Of a DNA stretch of 47,664 bases, positions 17,260 to 26,855 are shown in pieces. This DNA is from Rubripirellula sp. (GTDB lineage: Bacteria > Planctomycetota > Planctomycetia > Pirellulales > Pirellulaceae), in assembly GCA_029245125.1 (NCBI GenBank), contig JAQWPZ010000225.1:1-47664 (forward strand), read 5' to 3'. The notes beneath the pieces are model-generated. The model had not been told where the DNA came from. It saw nothing but the letters and a program-made list of their open reading frames with translations, and made no database searches. The translations under genes and the position numbers were made by a program. Every line of letters starts with the position of its first letter. The stretch's first letter is position 1.

Positions 17260-20200
17260 GGGTCATCGCCTCATCGAGATTCAAGATCATGCTGGCCATC
17301 ATCATCTGTGCGGCAAGCTCAGAAATCGTTGACTCGCTCGCCTCGGGAAGCTGCCCGACTGAAGTCAAGGACTTAGCTGCCGATACATTCGCCTGGTAAT
17401 AGCCCTGCGCCTGCCGATACTCGCGGACCAACACCTCGCGTTCCTGATCGGTCGGGGATCGGCTGAGCACCGTTCGAAACATCTGATTCAAATGCTGCTC
17501 CGCATCCGCCGAAGAATTCGCCAACCGAGTTCTTTCAGCCAGCGAGCGGGCAGCTTCCAACGCTGTCAAATCATTCAGCAGCGTCAAGGCGTGCAACGGC
17601 GTATTGGTTCGTCTTGGAACGACCTCACAGGTCCGTCGCATTGCCGAATCAAACAGGAAGGTCGGTGCACTACTGCGCCGCCAAAACGTGTACAACGTGC
17701 GACGATACTGGCCAGGCCCCAAAGTCGATTCGTAAGTAAATCGGCCCATGAATTGGTCCTGCCAGACTCCCGGTGGCTGGTAGGCAAAAATCGGTGGACC
17801 CCCAACCGTGCGATTCAACAACCCACTCACCGACAGCGACGCATCCCGAATCATCCAACTGGGCAAACGAAACCTGGCTCCGCGTGCCAACAACCGATTC
17901 TCTGGATCAATCTCCAACAGAGCCGGCGTCACCTGACTGGACTGCTGATAGGTGCGACTGGTAACAATCCGTCGAACAAGATGCTTGAAATCCCAATCGT
18001 GCGTCATGAAATCGACAGCAAGCCAATCGAGCAATTCCGGATGCGTTGGCATCTCACCTTGCAAACCGAAATCATTCGGCGTTCGCACCAGCCCCGCACC
18101 AAAGAACAATTGCCAGACATGATTCGTGATCACCCTGGCAGTTAACGGGTTCCGTTTAGACACAATCCACTTCGCAAGTTCCAGTCGCGAACCAATCTCG
18201 CCCTTGGCAACTGGCGATGCAGTGGCACCCGATGCAGTGGCACCCGATACAGTGGCACCCGATACAGTGGCATCAGGCAATAGAGCTGCCCCGGGCAAAA
18301 CAGCGGGTAAGACGCGGGGCTGCACTTCGTCACCATGTTGATCCCAAACGCCACGCACTAACACATGAGTTTTTCGTGGTTCGGAACGCTCCGACAACAC
18401 AGTCACTCGCAAGTCACCGGCCGCCCCTTTTGCTTTTTTGACCTGACGGGACGCTTTCTCACGCAACTGGGAAGCCTCTCGCCACCGCTGATCATCGGCA
18501 AGGTACTGACCGAAAAGTCGAGATCTCAAATCAGCAGGGATATCCGCCGCTGAAAACACGTTGCCTCGCTCTGATTCGTACTCAGTGATTCGTTTCGCCA
18601 ATTGCTCCATCGGCATCGGGCTAAGCGATTGGACGGCGCTGCCGCGCTGATTCGTGACGCTGACCCTAAATTGCCCAATTAACTCACGCGGTGCGAGCGA
18701 CCGCTGCATCAAAACAACATCGAGCACCGCTTCCTTTGACAATTCAATTGGTTCCGCCAACTCGAAAACAATCACCTGCACCGGCTCAACCGGCTTGGTT
18801 CGCGTCGTCCACCCCGTGCGGGGGTCATCATCAAGCGTTCCCGACGCGCTCCCGTACTTGGTATCAACGCCTTTTCCTTGAACGCTAGCTGTCGCCCGCA
18901 CCAATGGAAGATCAACCACCGTCGCCGTTTTCCGACTTCGCAACTGCAGCTTCACATTTGTGAGAATGAACTCACCACTTTCTGCATAGGAATACTTGCC
19001 ACCTGCGTATCGATGATCTGCAAAAACCTCCAAGCGAATCCCCGAGATTCGATCAATCGAATCTGCCGGAACTTCAACGATAAAATCATCTTGGTATTGC
19101 CCACTGTCATTCGAGCGAATCATTCCTTCGGCATCGACCACCAGTGATGTTCCCTCAGTGGTTCGCAAAGAAGCTGGTTGAATGATCGTCCAAGGCTGGA
19201 ACGTCGTACGAGCCGCGCCCAACATTTGGTCCAGTGATGCGGCAAACCCGCTCTCTGCTTTAACCTTGACCTCCTCCAACTGCCGTTCCATTTTCTGCAG
19301 CACCGCCGTCGCTTCCAATACCGCTTGATTTGCGAACGGTGAACGATATTGGAGGAACGGTTTCGCACCACCGCCGGCTTTGCCATCTTCATCAATGCTG
19401 TTGAAGTAGGCGCTCAAACTGTAGTAATCACGCTGCGAAATCGGGTCAAATTTATGATCGTGACACTGCGTGCAACCGAGCGTTAACCCCAACCACAGGG
19501 TTCCCATCGTGTTGGTCCGGTCCAACACATAGTCGACTCGCGATTCAGCGGGGTCGCGACCACCTTCCCCATTGTGCATATGATTGCGATGAAAACAGGT
19601 CGCCAAACGTTGTTCATCGTTCGCCTCTGGCAAGAGGTCTCCCGCAAACTGCTCAATCGTAAACTCATCAAACGGTCGATTCGCGTTGAAAGAACGAACG
19701 ACCCAGTCTCGCCACGGCCAATTCTGGCGTGTCGCGTCGGCTTGAAAACCGTCGGTATCGGCGTAGCGTGCTCCGTCCAACCACCACATCGCCATCCTCT
19801 CCCCGAACTGCGGCCTAGCCAACAACCCTTCAATCCAGCGTGCCCATGCTTCCGAATCAGGCGACTCCAGCAGTGCTGCAACTTCCTCCGATGATGGTGG
19901 CAATCCCGTTAAATCAAACGCTAACCGACGGGCGAGCGTGTGCTTGCGTGCTGGCGGCGAGAGCTTCATATTTCGCTTCTGCAATGATGCCTCCACAAAA
20001 TGATCGACGGGATGCGTGGCTGTAGCGGGTAACTCTGCCGCCACAGGAGGCTCAAACGCCCAATGCTTCCCCCACGCCGCCCCCTCTTCAATCCACCGCC
20101 GAATCAAAGATGCAGATTTCGCGTCGATTCGCTTTTTGTGGGAATCCACCGGCGGCATCCGTATGTCGTCATCAGCGGTGATGATCCGCGTCAGTAGTTC

Positions 20201-20503
20201 GCTCGCCTGTGGATTCCCGGGCACCAAGGCAGAGTAGTCACCAAGATCCTCGGTGGCACCGGCTCGCGTATCAAGACGCAACGCGGTAGCCCTCGCCGCC
20301 GCATCAAAACCATGACAGGCATAACAGTTGTCTGACAGAATCGGGCGGATATCGCGATTGAAGTCGATTGGCTCCGATCCGAAACTATTCAAGCTGATAG
20401 AGCAACCGATCAGCCAAGAGATCACCAGCAGCGAAAACAACATCGGCTGAAGCTGGATTCCGAAAAAAATCTTCGCAACGTTTCTCAAACCGTCCAAATT
20501 CAT
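17252..20503 (-). CDS. Planctomycete cytochrome c / DUF1549 / DUF1553 protein (module 2)
   Basis: 1083-residue exported protein. A hydrophobic leader (about residues 20-42) precedes a PSCyt1 domain with the heme motif C60-Y-A-C-H64. DUF1549 follows (about 165-390) with a second motif, CTQCHDHKFDP. A beta-rich middle region (about 440-600) resembles that of module 1. Residues 743-762 are a low-complexity stretch of five-residue repeats (GATVS/GATAS) encoded by a 15-bp tandem array. It acts as a linker just before DUF1553, which begins around residue 790 (NPLTARVITNHVWQLFFGAGLV). The start has GGGG a few bases upstream. The 3' end overlaps the DUF1501 gene by 8 bp, making a tight two-gene operon. 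Function as for module 1: heme binding is well supported by motif, the reaction is not known. Confidence 0.9.
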   Translation of the reverse strand: MNLDGLRNVAKIFFGIQLQPMLFSLLVISWLIGCSISLNSFGSEPIDFNRDIRPILSDNCYACHGFDAAARATALRLDTRAGATEDLGDYSALVPGNPQASELLTRIITADDDIRMPPVDSHKKRIDAKSASLIRRWIEEGAAWGKHWAFEPPVAAELPATATHPVDHFVEASLQKRNMKLSPPARKHTLARRLAFDLTGLPPSSEEVAALLESPDSEAWARWIEGLLARPQFGERMAMWWLDGARYADTDGFQADATRQNWPWRDWVVRSFNANRPFDEFTIEQFAGDLLPEANDEQRLATCFHRNHMHNGEGGRDPAESRVDYVLDRTNTMGTLWLGLTLGCTQCHDHKFDPISQRDYYSLSAYFNSIDEDGKAGGGAKPFLQYRSPFANQAVLEATAVLQKMERQLEEVKVKAESGFAASLDQMLGAARTTFQPWTIIQPASLRTTEGTSLVVDAEGMIRSNDSGQYQDDFIVEVPADSIDRISGIRLEVFADHRYAGGKYSYAESGEFILTNVKLQLRSRKTATVVDLPLVRATASVQGKGVDTKYGSASGTLDDDPRTGWTTRTKPVEPVQVIVFELAEPIELSKEAVLDVVLMQRSLAPRELIGQFRVSVTNQRGSAVQSLSPMPMEQLAKRITEYESERGNVFSAADIPADLRSRLFGQYLADDQRWREASQLREKASRQVKKAKGAAGDLRVTVLSERSEPRKTHVLVRGVWDQHGDEVQPRVLPAVLPGAALLPDATVSGATVSGATASGATASPVAKGEIGSRLELAKWIVSKRNPLTARVITNHVWQLFFGAGLVRTPNDFGLQGEMPTHPELLDWLAVDFMTHDWDFKHLVRRIVTSRTYQQSSQVTPALLEIDPENRLLARGARFRLPSWMIRDASLSVSGLLNRTVGGPPIFAYQPPGVWQDQFMGRFTYESTLGPGQYRRTLYTFWRRSSAPTFLFDSAMRRTCEVVPRRTNTPLHALTLLNDLTALEAARSLAERTRLANSSADAEQHLNQMFRTVLSRSPTDQEREVLVREYRQAQGYYQANVSAAKSLTSVGQLPEASESTISELAAQMMMASMILNLDEAMTHE
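18216..18275 (-). repeat. 15-bp tandem repeat, four copies, in frame in module 2 cytochrome gene
   Basis: On the plus strand the unit is GATGCAGTGGCACCC (18216-18230 and 18231-18245), then GATACAGTGGCACCC (18246-18260) and GATACAGTGGCATCA (18261-18275). Read on the minus strand it encodes repeats of G/A-A-T-V/A-S in the linker before DUF1553. The unit length is a multiple of three, so copy number can change without breaking the frame. Confidence 0.92.
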
Positions 20504-21126
20504 TGCCCCAAAGAAAAATGGCCATGAGTGTCAGCGTGGATTGCACCAAGATCCAAGTCGCTCAAAACCTGGGATCATTGAACGCAAGTATAAACATTTC
20601 TCGACCGCTTCGCACGGCTCAATGCGGCTCAACGCGGTGCGCTGCCTATCAGCTGCGTTGATCGCAAAGGCAAGGTTGCTCGCGGCAATTTGTCGCCCTG
20701 TCGACAATCCCGCCCTATCGACACAAACCTTAGGCACATCGTCCTCGATTGAACTCGGCACTGTCCGAGCGATCTGCCAACAGCACCGAGCCGAACCCCA
20801 TCGCCAGCTTGAATGACCAACGGACGCGATGAACCGGAGCTCCGGCACTTTCGCTCCTGCAGCTAACGAGGTCATGACGAAAACCGGGAAAGACCGACGC
20901 TCCATACAATCTTTAACTTCTCAAGCCGTCCCCACACGCTCAGCGAATCTGCATCACAACCTCAAGCGATGGAAAGTCAAGCAAAACCGAACACCCCCGA
21001 TACAGTCGCCGCGCGGCATTCGCTTGCCAGCCCTTACCGCCCGAGCATTCGAGCATTCGAGCATTCGAGTTGGTCAACGATCACGCCCCACACAAAGCAA
21101 GTCACGACGATCTCCAATTGATTCGA
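20504..21126. other. Intergenic region with an 8-bp direct repeat array, no gene seen
   Basis: 623 bp upstream of the module 2 operon and downstream of the HAD phosphatase gene. It should contain the module 2 promoter. The only structure I see is the GAGCATTC array near 21043-21069. Short open frames here do not look like proteins. Confidence 0.5.
21043..21069 (+). repeat. 8-bp direct repeat GAGCATTC, three copies plus GAG
   Basis: Exact copies lie at 21043-21050, 21051-21058 and 21059-21066, followed by GAG. The array is about 60 bp beyond the stop of the minus-strand HAD phosphatase gene. It may be slippage only; iterated operator function is not supported by anything else. Confidence 0.85.
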
Positions 21127-21969
21127 TTACATCGCCTCCACACTGCCTGAAAGAATCACGGTGTCATCATTGGCATCACCCGCGGGCAGCTTAGAAGTCA
21201 AGCTAGAACCAGTTTGATTCAAATCAGCAATCGACTTCACAATTCGATCGGGTTGGTACGGATACTTCACCAAATCGTTTATTTTCGTCGAACCGCTCAA
21301 TGTCAAAATTGTTTTGTAACCCATTTGAATACCGCCGAGGATATCCGTTTCCATTGTGTCTCCAATCATGATGGTTTGTGACGTCGCGAGCATTATCCTC
21401 TTGCGAGCCGCTCGCATCATGATTGGGCTTGGCTTCCCCACATCCATCGCCCGTGCGCCGGTCGCTGTTTCTAAGTATGCGACCGTAGCACCACAACCGG
21501 GCCGGATGCCATGTTTGGTTGGGCAATTTGGATCACGATTGGTGGCAACCAACTTCGCGCCGTCGAGGATCATCTGCACGGCCAGTTCAAGCGACTCCAA
21601 GTTCACCGTCCGAGTTTCTCCAACGATCACATAGTCAGGCGAATGATCAACCACGGAATAACCGACCGTGTGAAGAGCGTTGAGCACCCCTCCCTCCCCA
21701 ATTACATAAGCTGTTCCGCCAGGTTTTTGTGCTGCAACGAAAGCAGCCGTGGCCATCGCGCACGTGTAGATGTGATGCTCTTCCACCTCGATTCCAAGCC
21801 GATTTAGCTTGGTTGCAATATCGCGGCATGTGCGCTGACTATTGTTGGTGAGAAAAAGGAAGGGTAGCTGCTCGTTTAACAGCCGCGCAACAAAAATGTC
21901 CGCACCGGCAATCAGTTCCCCACCTCGATAAACCACACCATCCATATCGATCAAAAAACCACGTTTCAT
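21127..21969 (-). CDS. HAD-IIA family phosphatase (NagD-like)
   Basis: Cytoplasmic HAD-superfamily subfamily IIA hydrolase of about 280 residues, probably a phosphatase for nucleoside monophosphates or sugar phosphates. All four HAD motifs are visible: DMDGV in FLIDMDGVVYRG (motif I, nucleophile and acid/base Asp), FLTNNSQ (motif II), GKPSP (motif III Lys) and MIGDTMETDI (motif IV). The C2-type cap sits between motifs II and III, as in NagD. I chose the ATG at 21969 because it places motif I at the N-terminus as in the family. The frame extends to 22068, but those 33 residues are not homologous-looking. No operon partner is evident; the divergent neighbour is an MhpD-like hydratase. Substrate not determinable. 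Confidence 0.88.
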   Translation of the reverse strand: MKRGFLIDMDGVVYRGGELIAGADIFVARLLNEQLPFLFLTNNSQRTCRDIATKLNRLGIEVEEHHIYTCAMATAAFVAAQKPGGTAYVIGEGGVLNALHTVGYSVVDHSPDYVIVGETRTVNLESLELAVQMILDGAKLVATNRDPNCPTKHGIRPGCGATVAYLETATGARAMDVGKPSPIMMRAARKRIMLATSQTIMIGDTMETDILGGIQMGYKTILTLSGSTKINDLVKYPYQPDRIVKSIADLNQTGSSLTSKLPAGDANDDTVILSGSVEAM

Positions 21970-22527
21970 AGCGTCTTCTTTGCAATAAACAATGTTGAAT
22001 AAAAAAACCATGAGTCTTGGCATGCAACCAGCGTACCAATCGCTTACGCGCAAAATGGTTGCCGACACACCCTTGCAACGGCCGTTATCCCAACAATGCG
22101 AATGATGATGCTCAATCGCGCAGCAATACTGCTATTGCACCATGCAGCATTTCAGCGTGGATCAGAGATAAAGACAGAAGCGTCTCTCCACTTGAAGGCG
22201 GTCACTCGAACCGAACTGACTCGATTTGGGTGTGCAAAACGCCTCCCGCTGGATCGATTGCGGTTACACTTTTCCGCGACCACCGCGCTGTTGCTCACCG
22301 ACGTGGCAAGTGCCGTCCACCTCGCTCAATACTCGGCATTCCAGACGATTCATCGAAGCTGATCCGCTACCCGACATTCACAAATCGACCACACTACAGC
22401 CGGTCTCGCTGGCGGCTGAAGTGCCTGCGAAGTGAAAACGGCAAAACACAAGCTCCAACTTCGCCACCTGCAAATTAGCGTACGCTTCGACAACTGCGAT
22501 GACCCAGGGGTATCGAAAGGCAGACAA
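21970..22527. other. Divergent intergenic region, no gene seen
   Basis: 558 bp between the HAD phosphatase (minus) and the hydratase (plus). It should carry both promoters. Open frames here are not protein-like. The sequence GAAAGG just before 22528 is the hydratase ribosome-binding site. Confidence 0.5.
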
Positions 22528-23322
22528 ATGAACCAATGCGAAATCGCGCAACGTCAACTGAGGGATTACGACCAACATCGCCCAGGAAGCTGCTTTGACG
22601 ATCCTGGATTTTGTCTTTCGCTCGACGAAGCCTATCGCTTGCAATTTGAGGTTGCCCGGATGCGCATGGATCGAGGTGAAAAGATCCTCGGATACAAGAT
22701 TGGGTGCATCAGCAAAACCATACAAAAGCAACTTGGAATCAATCACCCCATCTTCGGGCACATCTGGAATTCCGAATCGTATACGTCCGGGGTAACACTG
22801 CACGCAAAGAACTTCGAGAACTTGGCGATTGAGGGTGAGTTTGCGATCCGCCTCGCGGACAACGTGCCGTCAGCAGATTGGTTGCGGAAAAATCCTGATG
22901 TCATTGAAACAAGCTTCGTTGTCATCGAGCTCCACAACTATATTTTGCGTGGCAAACAAGAGATTCGTGCCTGCGAATTGATCGCCAATAATGCGATTCA
23001 TGCTGGCGTCGTTATGCCGATCCAGGAAACGCGAATGGACCGTGCCCAAGAACCAATCACAGCCACCATACGGGTCTCTAAAAACAATCGTTTGCTTGGA
23101 GAAACAAGCATGCGGAATTCCGCCACCACTCCACTCGAGGGCCTTATCCGTTTGGCAGAGCACCTCGAAAACTTCGACCGCTGCTTGTTACGCGGTCAGA
23201 TGATTCTGACCGGATCTCCGCTGCCACTGTGGCCCGTGAAGGACGGTGACTTGATTCAAGTCACCTCAAATCAGTTCGGCATCACATCGGTCATGCAAGT
23301 CGCAACCCCGCTCACAAAATGA
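22528..23322 (+). CDS. 2-keto-4-pentenoate hydratase/2-oxohepta-3-ene-dioate hydratase family protein (MhpD-like)
   Basis: 264-residue cytoplasmic protein of the fumarylacetoacetase-fold hydratase/decarboxylase family, which acts on 2-oxo-4-enoates in meta-cleavage pathways. Family features seen: the N-terminal helix with SLDEAYRLQFEVARMR, GYKIGCISKTIQKQLGI (substrate-loop region), the metal-binding IEGEFAIRL segment with its ExE pair, VIELHNY, and GSPLPLWPVKDGDLIQV near the C-terminus. The start at 22528 is set by GAAAGG about 7 bases upstream; the frame is open further upstream but without protein-like sequence. No other aromatic-degradation gene is nearby, so an orphan role in a 2-oxo acid pathway is as likely as meta-cleavage. 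The precise reaction is not assignable. Confidence 0.82.
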   Translation: MNQCEIAQRQLRDYDQHRPGSCFDDPGFCLSLDEAYRLQFEVARMRMDRGEKILGYKIGCISKTIQKQLGINHPIFGHIWNSESYTSGVTLHAKNFENLAIEGEFAIRLADNVPSADWLRKNPDVIETSFVVIELHNYILRGKQEIRACELIANNAIHAGVVMPIQETRMDRAQEPITATIRVSKNNRLLGETSMRNSATTPLEGLIRLAEHLENFDRCLLRGQMILTGSPLPLWPVKDGDLIQVTSNQFGITSVMQVATPLTK

Positions 23323-23939
23323 TGCCGGCCAAACGTTGCATTTACTTCACAGCCCAATCATGAGCTGCGGTGTTCCACTGAAACACAATTTCGTCGTAGC
23401 CCTCGCAACCTGCAGCCGAGCAACCTTGACGAACAGAGGCACACCCAAACGGAGACGCCCCCACCCCTCAGGCTAGGGACCGGCACGGTGTTTTCAAACA
23501 TCATCGACTCGACTTTCAGAAACAACAGCGCGCGTTGTGGGCAGACGAAATTTTCCCTTCGCGGGCAACAACTCGATGCGGCCTACCTGGAAAGTAAGCG
23601 ATTAGCACATCCCATCGCGTGTTACAGCCAGTTGAAGAAAACAGATGCGCTGAAATCTCGCTGACGGAAAGAACGGTTGCAACGATTGAGGACAAGGAAG
23701 TGCAAACAGATTCAATGATGCAAAATTTCAACTCGCGACCGCCGCGAAAAACCATCCTACGCTCAGTGTGTACCAGAACCGCACAGCGGGACAATAATGC
23801 ACCGGCAAGACGCCCCCCGACAGCAACTTTCTCTGCCCACACACGGAAGTTAATTCCAGCAAGATACATTTTTTGGTCGCCAGTAGATGACGCAAATCCA
23901 ATGCTAAACAACCTGCAATCGACCGCACGAGCAACAGAG
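23323..23939. other. Intergenic region upstream of the GGDEF-EAL gene, no gene seen
   Basis: About 617 bp. The GGDEF-EAL reading frame stays open back to a GTG at 23619, but the translated sequence before 23940 is Arg/Pro/Thr-rich and not domain-like, so I treat it as non-coding leader. The region also has a long minus-strand open frame with no recognisable features. Confidence 0.45.
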
Positions 23940-26567
23940 ATGAGCGTAAACTCGAACAGTTCAGTCTCCGTTGACCCCAACGCTATCCAAGTCACGGGAC
24001 TATTTCCGGGGGGCATGCCATTTCATTCGTTCGCTGACTTTGCCCCAATCGGTATCCTTCAGAGCGATGCCAGCGGGTCGATTGTGTATGCAAATCTGGC
24101 TTGGCAAGAAATGTCAGGCCTGCTCCAAGAACAAAGCCACCATGAGGGCTGGCTGGAGTGCATTCACCCAGAAGATCGTGCCGGGGTATTCGAGCGGTGG
24201 TATGACGCGATCAAAAACCTCACGGCATTTGAGCACTCCTACCGAATATTAAACTTCGACGGACAAATTCGGCATGTGCGAACGCGTGCCCGCAGAATTG
24301 CACCCGAGGAACCTCAATGCATCGGTTACATCCTCTGCATTGAAGATGTGACTGAACAACACCGAATTATTAGAGAACGGTGCCAACACAGTGACATCTT
24401 AGAACGCAGCCTGAACGAAATTTACATCTTTGATGCCGCCACGCTAAGGTTTGAGTTTGTCAATCAAGGTGCTCGCAGGAACCTTGGTTATGAGATGAAT
24501 GAATTGCGGAAAATGAGTCCCGTCGACATCAAGCCACTTTTTGATCAATCAAGATTCGAGTCAGCAGTCAGACCGCTGCGAACAGGCGAGAAAGAATTCC
24601 TCGTGTTTGAAACGAAGCATCGGCGCTCCGACGGAACTCAGTACGATGTTGAAGTCCGGCTACAAATGTCTGACTACGAGGACCGAAAGGTTTTCTTGGC
24701 GATCATTCTGGATATCACTGAGCGACGAGCGTCAGAGGAAATACATCAGCAGAGGAATACATTGCAACGTGCAATCCTCGATCACGCGGCCTATCCGATC
24801 GTTGCAATGTCGACCAACGGGTCGATTACACGATTCAACCTAGCCGCTGAAGAGCTACTCGGTTACTCATCGGATGAAGTTGTCAATCAATGCACTCCGA
24901 TGTCCTTTCACCTTGAATCAGAAGTACGGGAAAAAGCCTTTGAGTTCAGCGATGAGTTAGAAATCCCAATCGAAACGGGATTCGAAGTCTTGACGATTAA
25001 GTCACAGTACGGCTTACCGAATGAACACGAATGGACCTATGTTCGCAAAGATGGCTCAACGGTGCCGGTCTTACTCTGCATCACCACGTTGGAAAACAAG
25101 AACGGAAAAATCATCGGTTACATCGGTGTCGCAAAGGACATTACGACGCAAAAAATCGCGGAAAAAAGGCTGGAGAATGCGGCGGTAACGGACCAACTCA
25201 CCGGCCTCGCAAATCGAACACTAATCCTCAACCGGATCCAGCGTTGTATCAAACTTGCAAATCGCGGCGGCACACACTTCGGTGTATTATTCCTAGACTT
25301 TGACCGTTTCAAGTCGGTGAACGACAGCTTGGGACACGACGCTGGTGACCAGTTACTGAAACAGATCGCGGATCGACTTCGAACCAACCTGCATCAGCAT
25401 GACTCTATCGACGCGAAAAACTCCAGTGTTGTCGCCCGTATGGGAGGCGACGAGTTTGTAATTTTGCTGGAGAACTTGGAGAATCCAGAAGACGCGCACC
25501 AATACGCCGACCGCTTACACGAAGTCTTGGCCGAACCCTACCGCCTAGGAAATCACCAACTGTTTTCCACTGCAAGCATCGGGTTAGTCGTAGGTCCATC
25601 AATTTACCAAGACGCAGATGAAATCGTACGCGACGCGGATACAGCAATGTACGAAGCGAAGCGCGCTGGCAGAGCACGCTACGTTGTATTCGACAGCGAA
25701 ATGCACACCAAAGTGCAACGGGGATTGCAGATTGAAAGTGACCTGCGGGCTGCGATTGGGACTTCACAGCTATCGCTTCACTACCAACCAATCGGATCAC
25801 TGTTGACCGGCCAAATCACAGGCGTCGAGTCACTGTTACGCTGGGAGCATCCGACGTTAGGCAGTATCAGCCCAAGTGAATTCATACCCATCGCCAATGA
25901 GACTGATCTAATCATCTACTTGGGCGACTGGGTCATTGGTGAAGCCTGCCGACAGTTCACCTGCTGGCAGCATGAACTGACATTCGAAGCTCCTCCCTTA
26001 ATTAGTATCAATCTTGCCCGAAAGCAATTCACCGATGTCAACCTCGTCGGTACGCTCAAGCAAGCATTGAATGAATCAGGCTTAGCCCCACACTGTCTGC
26101 AATTGGAAATCACCGAAGACGCTTTCGCAGTCGATATGGACCAAGCCGTCAACACGATGAATTCGATCAAAGAATTGGGGATCAAGCTTGCGATCGACGA
26201 TTTCGGCTCTGGAACGTCATCGTTCGTCGCGTTGCATCGATTCCCCGTGGATGTCCTGAAGGTTGATCGATCTCTAATTCAAAACATTGAACACTGTAAC
26301 GGCGAAGCAGCGTTACTGCATGCCTTGGTAGTGATTGCACGGAATCTCGACATGGGCCTCGTTGCGGAAGGAATTGAAACCTCCAGCCAACTGCTGGCGG
26401 CTCAGCAACTTGGGTGCGAGTTCATGCAAGGGTTTTACTTCGCCAAACCGATGACATCCGAAGATCTCACTGACTTTCTCCGCAAAGATTCCAGAGTCGA
26501 CATGGACTTCCAACATGACGCTGGCGCGGGCAACACCGGGCGGCGCTTAGGTCTCCAGAAGAGCTGA
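23940..26567 (+). CDS. PAS-PAS-PAS-GGDEF-EAL cyclic di-GMP signalling protein
   Basis: About 875 residues with no membrane segment, so a soluble sensor. Three PAS domains lie at about 32-140, 150-265 and 275-400. The diguanylate cyclase domain follows with an intact G502-G-D-E-F506. The inhibitory I-site RxxD expected just upstream is absent (the positions read K-N-S-S). The EAL phosphodiesterase domain starts with E630-S-L-L-R-W. It keeps the other catalytic residues: the Asn of SINLARKQ, the Glu of LEITE, the Asp pair in IDDFGSGTSS, the Lys of LKVDRSL, the Glu of AEGIET and the QGF segment. Both domains could be active. The start is uncertain: ATGs at 23901 and 23940 are both possible and the frame is open to 23619. 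It stands alone between unrelated genes. The signal sensed by the PAS domains is unknown. Confidence 0.9.
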   Translation: MSVNSNSSVSVDPNAIQVTGLFPGGMPFHSFADFAPIGILQSDASGSIVYANLAWQEMSGLLQEQSHHEGWLECIHPEDRAGVFERWYDAIKNLTAFEHSYRILNFDGQIRHVRTRARRIAPEEPQCIGYILCIEDVTEQHRIIRERCQHSDILERSLNEIYIFDAATLRFEFVNQGARRNLGYEMNELRKMSPVDIKPLFDQSRFESAVRPLRTGEKEFLVFETKHRRSDGTQYDVEVRLQMSDYEDRKVFLAIILDITERRASEEIHQQRNTLQRAILDHAAYPIVAMSTNGSITRFNLAAEELLGYSSDEVVNQCTPMSFHLESEVREKAFEFSDELEIPIETGFEVLTIKSQYGLPNEHEWTYVRKDGSTVPVLLCITTLENKNGKIIGYIGVAKDITTQKIAEKRLENAAVTDQLTGLANRTLILNRIQRCIKLANRGGTHFGVLFLDFDRFKSVNDSLGHDAGDQLLKQIADRLRTNLHQHDSIDAKNSSVVARMGGDEFVILLENLENPEDAHQYADRLHEVLAEPYRLGNHQLFSTASIGLVVGPSIYQDADEIVRDADTAMYEAKRAGRARYVVFDSEMHTKVQRGLQIESDLRAAIGTSQLSLHYQPIGSLLTGQITGVESLLRWEHPTLGSISPSEFIPIANETDLIIYLGDWVIGEACRQFTCWQHELTFEAPPLISINLARKQFTDVNLVGTLKQALNESGLAPHCLQLEITEDAFAVDMDQAVNTMNSIKELGIKLAIDDFGSGTSSFVALHRFPVDVLKVDRSLIQNIEHCNGEAALLHALVVIARNLDMGLVAEGIETSSQLLAAQQLGCEFMQGFYFAKPMTSEDLTDFLRKDSRVDMDFQHDAGAGNTGRRLGLQKS

Positions 26568-26855
26568 TCAAATACGCTCCGCGATTTCTCTGATGGGTTC
26601 ACGAGGAACCAGTTGTGACTCGGTACAACCGCCCCCTTCGCTTGAGGGGGAACTCGCTGCTCTCACGGTGAGCCAGATCGCTGCCGGCAGCTCAAAAGCT
26701 TGGTTCACGTTTGCGTTTGGTGTAGGCTTTACGGAACACTTCCCGCTGTTCGCAGACGTGGCTTCGGAATGCTAGAAAGGGAAGGCGATGAAAACACCCG
26801 AAGCTAGCGGGTGCACCAGCACAGCAAGCTTCTCCAGAGCCGTTAGGAGGACAGC
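26568..26855 (+). promoter_or_regulatory. GC-rich, hairpin-containing leader upstream of the beta-helix/cytochrome gene
   Basis: 288 bp with more secondary structure than other gaps. There is a 7-bp hairpin CCCCCTT/GAGGGGG (26632-26638 with 26644-26650) and a perfect 6-bp hairpin CACCCG/CGGGTG with loop AAGCTAG (26795-26813). It ends in a strong Shine-Dalgarno AGGAGG (26845-26850) 5 bases before the ATG. No known riboswitch consensus was recognised: I checked by eye for cobalamin and GEMM c-di-GMP motifs. It could be a structured 5' leader or a non-coding remnant. Confidence 0.35.
26795..26813 (+). repeat. Perfect 6-bp hairpin CACCCG-AAGCTAG-CGGGTG
   Basis: This stem-loop sits 42 bases before the start codon of the beta-helix gene. 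A related stem, TGCGGGT/ACCCGCA, occurs at 31849-31869 after the acylase gene. I see too few copies here to call a dispersed palindrome family. Confidence 0.5.

Noticed and set aside
23619..23939. N-terminal extension of the GGDEF-EAL protein from a GTG
   Set aside because: The extra 107 residues are Arg/Pro/Thr-rich without domain character, and no ribosome-binding site supports the GTG.
26568..26855. Cobalamin or c-di-GMP riboswitch, or group II intron end
   Set aside because: GGGAAGGC-like words and hairpins are present, but the diagnostic core motifs of these RNAs were not found. Left as an unassigned structured leader.
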